Both the position numbers and the translations under genes were made by a program. A DNA stretch of 64,000 nt. Origin: Fumia sp045121595. GTDB taxonomy: Bacteria; Bacillota; Clostridia; Oscillospirales; Ruminococcaceae. The notes below the pieces were generated by a model. It saw only the letters and a list, made by a program, of their open reading frames with translations. It did no database searches and was not told where the DNA came from. Position 1 is the first letter of the stretch, and every line of letters begins with the position of its first letter. The DNA is taken from positions 68,730 to 132,729 of the forward strand of contig JBGVGI010000003.1 of the NCBI GenBank assembly GCA_045121595.1. Reading direction: 5' to 3'. Shown here one piece after another: positions 18,390 through 26,068 of this stretch.

Positions 18390-21300
18390 TTAGTCCTCCC
18401 TTTTCACAGCAAGTGTTGTCTTTTCGCCGTTGATATCCCATTCCATAACAAAGCCGTCAGTTTCGCCGATAACGATGTTATTTGCTAAAACGTCACCTTT
18501 GATTTCGTCAGCGTAAGCGTTAAGGATTTCTGCTACCTTGTCACTGCCATTTGCATAGACGGTGATGCGGTCCATAACGTCAAATCCTGCTTCTTTACGC
18601 ATCGACTGGATTTTACTGATAATTTCTCTTACGAAGCCTTCTTTGATAAGCTCGTCGGTAAGACGGGTATCGAGTACCACTGTGATACCGCGGTCAGTAA
18701 GAGTTGTGTATCCTTCAATCTGTGAAGTTTCGATAAGCAAATCTTCTTCGGCAAGTTTAATTTCGCCGTCGGAAAGTGTTACTGTAATTTCGCCGTTTGC
18801 ATCAAGCTCTTTTTTAGCCTTAGAGCCGTCGAGATTTGCCAATACTTCCCTGATTTCGTTGATTTTAGGACCAAACTTACGTCCCAAAGTCTTAAGCTGA
18901 GGTTTAAAGGAGTAGGAAACGAAGTCACCTGTATTCTCAACAAAGGAAAGCTCCTTAATATTAAGCTCGTCTAAAACGATATCGCGGTAGATTTCGTCAA
19001 GAGGAGTTTCAGCCTTAACAGCCATATGAGAAAGAGGCTGACGGTTTTTGCGGTTGGAAGTATTTCTTGCGGCACGACCCAAAGTTACAATCTGCAAAAC
19101 TTCTTCCATATCGCTTTCAAGCTTCTTGTCAATCAAAGCTTCATCTGCTACGGGGTAATCGCAAAGGTGGATACTTTCGGGAGCAGATTTATCAAGACTG
19201 CAAACCAAGTTTCTGTAGATTTCCTCTGTCATAAAGGGAATCATCGGAGCTGCAACCTTACAGAGAGTAACGAGTGCAGTGTAGAGAGTGAGGTAAGCGT
19301 TAATCTTATCCTCAGTAAGCTCCTGAACCCAGAAACGTTCGCGGTTTCTTCTTACGTACCAGTTACTCATTTCGTCTGCAAATTCCTGCAAAGCACGTGC
19401 GGCATCAGGAATGCGGTAGTTTTCGAGGTGGTCGTCAACTTCCTTAACAAGGCTGTTGAGTTTTGAAAGCAACCACTTATCCATTACGTTTAAAGTATCC
19501 TTGTTGAGAGTATACTTCGTAGCGTCGAATTTATCAATATTTGCGTACAAAACAAAGAATGCGTAGGTATTCCACAATGTAGAAAGGAACTTTCTCTGTC
19601 CTTCCTGAACTGCCTTGCCGTAGAAACGGTTGGGAAGCCAGGGAGCGGAGTTTGAGTAGAAATACCAACGGATAGAGTCTGCACCGTAGGTTTCGAGTGC
19701 GTCAAACGGGTCAACTGCGTTGCCTTTTGACTTACTCATCTTCTGTCCGTTTTCGTCCTGAACGTGGCCTAAAACGATAACGTTTTCGTAAGGTGCTTTA
19801 TTGAAAATCAAAGTGGAAATTGCAAGGAGTGAGTAGAACCATCCTCTTGTCTGGTCAACTGCTTCCGAGATAAACTGTGCGGGGAACTGAGCCTCAAAGA
19901 GGTCCTTGTTCTCGAAAGGATAATGGTGCTGAGCAAAAGGCATAGCACCCGAGTCAAACCAACAGTCGATAACTTCGGGAACACGTTTCATCTGCTTACC
20001 ACATTCGGGACAGGTGATGGTAACGGCATCCACGAAGGGACGGTGAAGCTCAATATCATCGGGACAGTTCGGGGACATTGACTTGAGTTCCTCGATACTG
20101 CCGATAGAATGGCGGTGACCGCATTCACATTCCCACACGTTTAAGGGAGTACCCCAGTAACGGTTACGGCTAATGCCCCAGTCCTGAACGTTTTCAAGCC
20201 AGTCGCCGAAACGTCCTTTACCGATACTTTCGGGAATCCAGTTGATTGTATTGTTATTTTTGATAAGGTCGTCCTTAACGTCGGTCATCTTGATAAACCA
20301 GGATTCACGAGCGTAGTAGATAAGGGGAGTATCACATCTCCAGCAGAAAGGATAGCTATGCTCAAACTTGGGAGCATCAAACAAAAGTCCACGTTTGTCA
20401 AGGTCTTTAAGCACTTCGGGGTCTGCATCCTTTACAAACATTCCTGCAAAGGGTGTGTCCTCTGTCATATGACCGCTTCCGTCAACAAGCTGAACGAAAG
20501 GCATATCGTATTTTCTGCCGACTCTTGCGTCGTCTTCACCGAATGCAGGAGCCTGATGAACGACACCTGTACCGTCTGTCAGAGTTACGTAGTTATCGCA
20601 AAGCACGTAGAACGCTTTTTTGTGCTGACGTTCTGCATGAGGAACTGCACAGTCAAAAAGCGGCTCGTACTCTTTGTATTCCATATCTTTACCAAGGAAG
20701 GTTTCGATAACTTCGTAAGCAGGAGTACCTGCTTCCTTGTCAGCGAGTTTTGAGAGCACTGTATCAAGCAAAGCTTCAGCCATATAGTAAGTATAGCCGT
20801 CAGCAGCTTTAACTTTTGCGTAAGTTTCGTCGGGGTTTACACAGAGTGCAACGTTTGAAGGCAAAGTCCAGGGAGTTGTAGTCCATGCAAGGATATAAGC
20901 GTCCTCGTCTTTAACCTTAAATCTTGCGATAGCGGAACGTTCTTTTACGTCTTTATAGCCCTGAGCTACCTCGTGGCTTGAAAGCGGTGTACCACAACGG
21001 GGGCAGTAAGGCACGATTTTAAAGCCTTTGTATAAAAGACCTTTGTCCCAGATCTGTTTTAATGCCCACCATTCGGACTCGATAAAGTTGTTATCGTAAG
21101 TTACGTAAGGATCGTCCATATCTGCCCAGAAACCAACAGTCTGTGAGAAATCCTCCCACATACCTTTATATTTCCAGACACTTTCTTTACATTTTGCGAT
21201 AAAAGGTTCAAGACCGTAAGCTTCAATCTGTTCCTTGCCGTTGATACCAAGGAGTTTTTCAACCTCAAGCTCAACGGGGAGACCGTGGGTATCCCAACCT

Positions 21301-21548
21301 GCTTTTCTTGGAACTTTGTAACCTTTCATAGTGCGGTAACGGGGAATCATATCCTTGATAACCCTTGTTAAAACGTGACCGATATGAGGCTTTCCGTTAG
21401 CGGTGGGAGGGCCGTCATAAAACATATAGGTCGGGCAGTCTTTTCTGTCCTCGATACTCTTTTCAAAAATGTGGTTTTCACGCCAGAACTCTTCAATTTT
21501 CTTTTCACGTTCTGTGAAATTCAAATTTGTCGAAACCTTCTCGTACAT
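18390..21548 (-). CDS. ileS: Isoleucine-tRNA ligase, eukaryotic-like (type 2) form
   Basis: Charges tRNA-Ile and edits valine. I place the start at 21548 (MYEKVSTNLNF), behind AGGAGG, giving 1052 residues. Class I motifs are PHIGH (54-58) and KMSKS (about 603-607). Zinc-type cysteine pairs occur in CPRCG and CECG...CPEC. The length and sequence style (ADMDDPYVTYDNNFIESEWW) match the type 2 enzymes, which tend to be mupirocin tolerant; that phenotype is an inference. A T-box leader precedes it, and fhs follows after 2 nt. Confidence 0.97.
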   Translation of the reverse strand: MYEKVSTNLNFTEREKKIEEFWRENHIFEKSIEDRKDCPTYMFYDGPPTANGKPHIGHVLTRVIKDMIPRYRTMKGYKVPRKAGWDTHGLPVELEVEKLLGINGKEQIEAYGLEPFIAKCKESVWKYKGMWEDFSQTVGFWADMDDPYVTYDNNFIESEWWALKQIWDKGLLYKGFKIVPYCPRCGTPLSSHEVAQGYKDVKERSAIARFKVKDEDAYILAWTTTPWTLPSNVALCVNPDETYAKVKAADGYTYYMAEALLDTVLSKLADKEAGTPAYEVIETFLGKDMEYKEYEPLFDCAVPHAERQHKKAFYVLCDNYVTLTDGTGVVHQAPAFGEDDARVGRKYDMPFVQLVDGSGHMTEDTPFAGMFVKDADPEVLKDLDKRGLLFDAPKFEHSYPFCWRCDTPLIYYARESWFIKMTDVKDDLIKNNNTINWIPESIGKGRFGDWLENVQDWGISRNRYWGTPLNVWECECGHRHSIGSIEELKSMSPNCPDDIELHRPFVDAVTITCPECGKQMKRVPEVIDCWFDSGAMPFAQHHYPFENKDLFEAQFPAQFISEAVDQTRGWFYSLLAISTLIFNKAPYENVIVLGHVQDENGQKMSKSKGNAVDPFDALETYGADSIRWYFYSNSAPWLPNRFYGKAVQEGQRKFLSTLWNTYAFFVLYANIDKFDATKYTLNKDTLNVMDKWLLSKLNSLVKEVDDHLENYRIPDAARALQEFADEMSNWYVRRNRERFWVQELTEDKINAYLTLYTALVTLCKVAAPMIPFMTEEIYRNLVCSLDKSAPESIHLCDYPVADEALIDKKLESDMEEVLQIVTLGRAARNTSNRKNRQPLSHMAVKAETPLDEIYRDIVLDELNIKELSFVENTGDFVSYSFKPQLKTLGRKFGPKINEIREVLANLDGSKAKKELDANGEITVTLSDGEIKLAEEDLLIETSQIEGYTTLTDRGITVVLDTRLTDELIKEGFVREIISKIQSMRKEAGFDVMDRITVYANGSDKVAEILNAYADEIKGDVLANNIVIGETDGFVMEWDINGEKTTLAVKRED

Positions 21549-21587
21549 ACTAATCCTCCTAAAATTATGGGTACAGGTAAAAATAAA

Positions 21588-21614
21588 TTCCCTCATCCGT
21601 ACAGGACGAAGGAA
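21588..21614 (-). terminator. T-box-controlled terminator ahead of ileS
   Basis: On the minus strand TTCCTTCGTCC pairs with GGATGAGGGAA (11 bp, two G-U pairs) and is followed by TTTATTTTT. It sits immediately after the antiterminator segment of the T-box leader. Confidence 0.85.
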
Positions 21615-21815
21615 ACTTCTTAAACCACCTATACAACATACAATAAATATGTCTCCCCGCTAACGGTGGGATTCCGTCAACACTTACTTATTTTCAGTGC
21701 GAAACTCGGGAGTGATTTTCACAAAATCCGCTACTCGTACCGGGCTTCCACCATCCCCGATTCGCTTTGACTTTCGCTGGAAAGCTACTGTCTCCGTCAA
21801 CGTCTTTACATTCTT
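21588..21815 (-). promoter_or_regulatory. T-box leader (tRNA-Ile sensing) of ileS
   Basis: Minus-strand reading shows T-box landmarks in order: Stem I start GACGGAGACAGTAG, distal loops with GGGGATGGTGGAAGCC, a specifier region AAAATCACTCCCGAG in which ATC is an isoleucine codon, a CCCACCGTTAGCGGG hairpin, the T-box/antiterminator segment AGGTGGTTTAAG (UGGU can pair with the tRNA ACCA end), then the terminator. Uncharged tRNA-Ile should permit read-through into ileS and the downstream genes. The T-box core deviates from consensus AGGGTGGNACCGCG. Confidence 0.9.
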
Positions 21816-21821
21816 ACTCTA

Positions 21822-21850
21822 AGAGTACCACTTTTTAAAGAAAATGTCAA
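21822..21850 (-). promoter_or_regulatory. Promoter of the ileS T-box operon
   Basis: On the minus strand TTGACA (21850-21845), 17-bp spacer, TACTCT (21827-21822), just upstream of Stem I. Confidence 0.65.
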
Positions 21851-21882
21851 GAGTTTCCTCACCACAAGGCAAGGAAACCCTC
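21851..21882 (-). terminator. Terminator after the sugar-isomerase pair
   Basis: On the minus strand GAGGGTTTCC and GGAAACTC form a stem with a 14-nt loop, followed by a T-rich stretch. It overlaps the -35 of the ileS promoter by one base or less. Confidence 0.55.
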
Positions 21883-21884
21883 AA

Positions 21885-22649
21885 TTAATCAAGTGTATTA
21901 AGATAATCTATACTCTGTTTTGAGTAATCAAGACTCACACGACCTGAGTTTTCGCATTCGACTACCATCATAACGCCGTTTTTTATTGCCCAGTCGTGGA
22001 TAGCCTTTATATCGGTTTCGCCATACCCGACGGGACGGTCTTCAACGCCAACGCGGTGATTTCCGAAATAAAAATCTTTTTCCTTGCAAGCAATACCGTC
22101 TTTAAGATGGAGAAATCTCACTCTGTCTTTGTATTTGTTTAAAAACTCAATGGTGTCAATTCTTGCGTTATAAAGCCAGAAAGTATCGACTTCAAGTTCC
22201 ATCTCGGTTTTGGTAAGAACGTCTTCTGCAAAGGTAGTACCGTCATCCACCTTCAAAAACTCACCATCGTGGTTATGAAAAGCAAAATGCATACCGATTG
22301 CCTTAAGCCTTTTATCTATATCGTTGAATTTTGCGATAAGGTCTTTCTTTTTCTCAGGTGTTGACCAGTCACAACAAGGAATGATAAATGTATCACAACC
22401 GAGTATTTTGTGAAAAGCAACCGTTTCGTCAAATTTATCGGGCAAAAGGACATCTTCGTGAAGGTGGGCTGCTGAACATTTCACCCCGTACTTATCCATA
22501 AAGCCTTTTATTTCTTCGGCGGTATGGCCGTGATATTCACAAAACTCAACGTATTTGTAACCCATTTGAGCAACGGCTCTGATACCCTCTTCAAGTGAAG
22601 TTTCGCTTACATAATCTTCTACCGAATAAAGCTGTATACTGTAATCCAT
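21885..22649 (-). CDS. Sugar phosphate isomerase/epimerase, TIM-barrel (copy B)
   Basis: A 254-residue xylose-isomerase-like TIM barrel of the AP-endonuclease-2/IolE-IolI superfamily. Metal-ligand style residues recur: E in KYVEFCEYHGHTAEEIKG, H in AFHNHDGEF, E in EVDTFWLY, H in RVGVEDRPVGYGE, and the final VECENSG. Family members isomerise or epimerise keto-sugars or inositol derivatives; the substrate is unknown. It is a clear paralogue of the gene 4 nt upstream and shares its promoter. Confidence 0.85.
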   Translation of the reverse strand: MDYSIQLYSVEDYVSETSLEEGIRAVAQMGYKYVEFCEYHGHTAEEIKGFMDKYGVKCSAAHLHEDVLLPDKFDETVAFHKILGCDTFIIPCCDWSTPEKKKDLIAKFNDIDKRLKAIGMHFAFHNHDGEFLKVDDGTTFAEDVLTKTEMELEVDTFWLYNARIDTIEFLNKYKDRVRFLHLKDGIACKEKDFYFGNHRVGVEDRPVGYGETDIKAIHDWAIKNGVMMVVECENSGRVSLDYSKQSIDYLNTLD

Positions 22650-22653
22650 TTTA

Positions 22654-23430
22654 TTACTCCTCGAGTGTTTTAAGATAGTCTATGCACTGTTTACTGCAAT
22701 AAAGTCCCGACGGCTCACGGTTTTCACATTCAATTATCATAGGAACATTGTTTTTTATTGCCCACTCACGGATAGCCTTGATATCATTTTCGCCATATCC
22801 CACGGGACGATGTTCAACACCAATACGATGTTTACCGAAAATCATTTCCTCTTCCTTACAGGAAATGCCGTCTTTGATATGCAAAACTCTTATTCTGTCT
22901 TTGTATTTGTTAAGGAAATCTATGGTGTCAATCCTTGCGTTGAAAGTCCAGAAGGTATCAACTTCAAGTTCGATTGATGAACGGTTCAAAACGTCATCGG
23001 CAAATACGATATTGTATCCCGTTTTCATAAACTCCGAGTCATGGTTGTGGTACGCTAAATGCATACCTTCACTTTCGAGTCTTTTCTGCCATTTTGCAAA
23101 ATTTTCTATGAGTTCGTCGCGTTTTTCGGGAGTTGACCAGTCACATCCAGGGATGATCAAGGTATCACAACCGATTGCCTTGTGAAATCTTATGGTTTCG
23201 TCGATTTTTTCTTCCTCAAACCAGGGGGTACCTGTATGAGCGCCCGATACTTTAAGGTCGTATTCTTCGAGAAAGCTTTTTATCTCCTCAGCAGTATGTC
23301 CGTAATATCCGCAAAACTCAACGTATTTGTAACCGAGTTTTGCCACCTCGCAAAGCACCTCCTTATAGGGTCTTTGCTTTGCCACATCTTCTACAGAGCA
23401 CATCTGCAGACCGTATTCTGTCTTAGTCAT
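22654..23430 (-). CDS. Sugar phosphate isomerase/epimerase, TIM-barrel (copy A)
   Basis: The start at 23430 (MTKTEYGLQMCSVED) has a GGAGG site 7 nt away; the longer frame runs back into the promoter. It encodes 258 residues. It shares most landmarks with copy B (KYVEFCGYYGHTAEEIK, IIPGCDWSTPEKR, AYHNHDSEF, ELEVDTFW, HRPVGYGENDIKAIREWAIKN), marking a tandem duplication followed by divergence. Substrate unknown; likely an isomerase or epimerase acting on a sugar or inositol derivative. Confidence 0.85.
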   Translation of the reverse strand: MTKTEYGLQMCSVEDVAKQRPYKEVLCEVAKLGYKYVEFCGYYGHTAEEIKSFLEEYDLKVSGAHTGTPWFEEEKIDETIRFHKAIGCDTLIIPGCDWSTPEKRDELIENFAKWQKRLESEGMHLAYHNHDSEFMKTGYNIVFADDVLNRSSIELEVDTFWTFNARIDTIDFLNKYKDRIRVLHIKDGISCKEEEMIFGKHRIGVEHRPVGYGENDIKAIREWAIKNNVPMIIECENREPSGLYCSKQCIDYLKTLEE

Positions 23431-23453
23431 TATATCGCCTCCAATATATTTTA

Positions 23454-23481
23454 AGTATACCAAACTGAATGTAAATGTCAA
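23454..23481 (-). promoter_or_regulatory. Promoter of the sugar-isomerase pair
   Basis: On the minus strand TTGACA (23481-23476), 16-bp spacer, TATACT (23459-23454), just downstream of the LRR/dockerin terminator. Confidence 0.75.
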
Positions 23482-23487
23482 TAAAAA

Positions 23488-23509
23488 ATCCGCAGAAAAA
23501 CCTGCGGAT
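23488..23509 (-). terminator. Terminator after the LRR/dockerin gene pair
   Basis: ATCCGCAG and CTGCGGAT form a perfect 8-bp stem with a 6-nt loop, followed by a T run on the minus strand. Confidence 0.85.
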
Positions 23510-23515
23510 TTAATA

Positions 23516-26053
23516 CTATACCAGTATGTCAAAAAGAGAGCTCATATTGTTAAGATAACGGTTTATCTGGATAATATCTTCGTTGCCGACAGTGGGTCCG
23601 GGGGTGTTAATGCCCGAAATATTGCCGACTTGCTCAAGATAGTAAAACTCATCTGTGTCGAAGACGCTGCGAAGGTTTGCAAGCTTTCGGTTCATCTGCA
23701 TTACGTCAAGGTTGTTGATGATGCCGTCACCCGTCACGTCGCCGTAAAGCAGAATCTCAACGTTTTTCGTAACGTTATCATCTTCGACGTATACGTTGTA
23801 CCGTCTGCTGCAATGCTTTGCATCAAAGTACTTTGTCTTGTAAACTATCACGCTGTAGCTGCCGCTGTCAAGACCATCGAACGAGTAGGTATTAACGTTG
23901 CCTTTAAACTTCTGATTTGTTATGAGTGCACCGTCTTTAAGGAGTTCGACTGTAACGGTTTCATTCTTGTCGCCGTGGCATTTTACAGTACCTGAAATTG
24001 AAAAACCTTCTTTTTCGGTTGCAAAACAAACAGTTACACCGTTTAAATCTTCGTTTAATAAAACCTCATTCCACTCGTCCTCAGTGCCCTGATAGTATAT
24101 ATGTGATAACAAACCGCAGTTTTCAAAAGCACCCTTATCAATGCGTAAAACAGTTGCGGGAATGGTAATTTCCGTCATAAGATAACATCCGTCAAATGCA
24201 CCTTCATTGATAGCCGTGATACCTTCTTTAATATCGCATTTTTCTATATACTCAGGATATGACTTAAAACCGCAGTCGGAACAAATTTCGCCCTCGCCAC
24301 TTATAATAAGTGTTCCGTCAACACCTGTTTCCCAGCTTACACCGTTACAGGCTTCTTCGGAGGCAGGGCGTGTTTCAAAATGGAACACGGCTTCATCGAG
24401 AGCATCGTTTGACCTGCCGACAATAACCCTTTCCCATTCGCTTTCCGTACCCTTGTAATAAACGTTTTTAAGTGACACATTACTGAAAGCACTTTCATCA
24501 AGCATTTCAAGGCTGTTGGGCAAGGTGATTTCAGCAAGGCCTGTCGAGGTAAAGGCACAACTGCCTATTGTCCTGACACCATCGGGAATAACAATCTCAT
24601 AATTTCCCCAAAGGTAATAGAAAGCATAATCGCCGATGTGCTCTACCTTTCTGCCCGTGGGGATTTCAAAGCCGTTACATGCAGTAACGAGGGTTTTCGT
24701 TGCCTTTTCAACGATGCAGTTGCCATCGGAAAAATAGTATTCGTTGTCAGCATCCACCGTCAGGCTTTCAAGCGAGGTACAGTCGTCGAATACGCGCTCC
24801 CCGATCCATTTGACATTTTTGGGGATTTCGACGTTTGTAAGAGATCTGCAACGGTGAAAAACAAAATCCTCGATGATTTCAACGCTCTCGGGAATCTCAA
24901 TAAAAGCAAGGTCAAGGCAGTCATAGAACAAATCGGTCTCCAGCACCTTAAGATTTTTGGGTAATCTGACGCTCTTAAGGTTGTAGCAGTTTTTAAAAGC
25001 GCCGTAACCGATTTTTGTAACGTTGTCGGGGATATCTATTGTAGTGATATAGGTATCATAGAATGCGCGGTCACCGATTTCCTTAAGGGTATCGGGCAAG
25101 GTTACCTTGCCAAGCCACCCGATACCGTCAAAGGTATAATCACCGACAGAAGTAATGCCTTCATTGATTATACATTCTTTTATTTCTTGTCCGTATTCCA
25201 CAAAGCCACATTCTTCGCAAAGCTCGCCCTCACCACTTATTTCGAGGATACCTTTGCCGTAAATTTCCCAGCTTATATCGGGGTTATACTCACAACCACC
25301 CGACGCAATGTAGCAAATGGGGTTGCTCATTACTCTTTCATACTCGTACATTAAATATAAAAGCTCAGAGTTCGGAACATCCATAAATTCAACATCGGAA
25401 AAAGCATAAACCGAGCTCAGAAGTGCTTTGGCGTTATATTTTTCTGCCAGTTCTTCATCGAAAACATCGTCCTTAAAACTTCCGTCTTCATTGAAAAACG
25501 CAGCGACATCATCATAACAAAGCTCCATATCCCAAAGCAGATTATATCGGTAATCGCCAAAGTATCCATCAGTTGTCACATCGGCAGAAGTGTTGTAGAC
25601 TTCTTCCCATATACACGCGAGATCTTCAATGTCGTAATGACTAAGTTCGTCTTCATCTGAAGCGATAATTTCCCTGACAAAATCCTCAAACTCCTCAAGC
25701 CAGCGGTCATCAAAATCCTCTATGACGTAGTCGCACATATAGATTTTGCCGTAGTCTGCCCCTGAGGTATAATCATAGCTTTCAGGTGCAGTCTCAAGTT
25801 CGCCGAAAACAATATTTTCGCAAAATGTCTTAAGCTCTTTTGCGGTAGTGATCTGAACAGTATGACTCTCGGTTATTCCGTTACGAAGGTAAGGCTGGGT
25901 AACGAAAATTGAGTCGTCTTTGTCTTTTATCTCAACTCTTGCAGCAAGGTAATCACCTTTGAAAGCAACATCCTCCGAAGCTATAGCTGTCATTCCGTTA
26001 AAAGCAGTAAGAACAATGATAAGTGATAAAACTAAACTTAAAATCTTTTTCAT
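23516..26053 (-). CDS. Secreted LRR_5 (BspA-like) protein with C-terminal dockerin-like domain
   Basis: Start at 26053 (MKKILSLVLSL) behind GGAGG. Order of parts: signal peptide (about 1-25); a unique region of about 230 residues with no recognised domain; a GxGxLxISGEGExCxxCGF module that occurs twice (about 260 and 585); BspA-type leucine-rich repeats (ITTIDIPDNVTKIGYGAFKNC and others); a Cna-B-like beta domain (VELLKDGALITNQ...); and a dockerin-like tail from about residue 768 with GDVTGDGIINNLDVMQMNR and a degenerate second repeat. Likely an extracellular adhesin or glycan-binding protein docked through a cohesin encoded elsewhere. The 3' end is nearly identical at DNA level to that of the next gene. 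Confidence 0.85.
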   Translation of the reverse strand: MKKILSLVLSLIIVLTAFNGMTAIASEDVAFKGDYLAARVEIKDKDDSIFVTQPYLRNGITESHTVQITTAKELKTFCENIVFGELETAPESYDYTSGADYGKIYMCDYVIEDFDDRWLEEFEDFVREIIASDEDELSHYDIEDLACIWEEVYNTSADVTTDGYFGDYRYNLLWDMELCYDDVAAFFNEDGSFKDDVFDEELAEKYNAKALLSSVYAFSDVEFMDVPNSELLYLMYEYERVMSNPICYIASGGCEYNPDISWEIYGKGILEISGEGELCEECGFVEYGQEIKECIINEGITSVGDYTFDGIGWLGKVTLPDTLKEIGDRAFYDTYITTIDIPDNVTKIGYGAFKNCYNLKSVRLPKNLKVLETDLFYDCLDLAFIEIPESVEIIEDFVFHRCRSLTNVEIPKNVKWIGERVFDDCTSLESLTVDADNEYYFSDGNCIVEKATKTLVTACNGFEIPTGRKVEHIGDYAFYYLWGNYEIVIPDGVRTIGSCAFTSTGLAEITLPNSLEMLDESAFSNVSLKNVYYKGTESEWERVIVGRSNDALDEAVFHFETRPASEEACNGVSWETGVDGTLIISGEGEICSDCGFKSYPEYIEKCDIKEGITAINEGAFDGCYLMTEITIPATVLRIDKGAFENCGLLSHIYYQGTEDEWNEVLLNEDLNGVTVCFATEKEGFSISGTVKCHGDKNETVTVELLKDGALITNQKFKGNVNTYSFDGLDSGSYSVIVYKTKYFDAKHCSRRYNVYVEDDNVTKNVEILLYGDVTGDGIINNLDVMQMNRKLANLRSVFDTDEFYYLEQVGNISGINTPGPTVGNEDIIQINRYLNNMSSLFDILV

Positions 26054-26068
26054 AATTTCCTCCACTTC

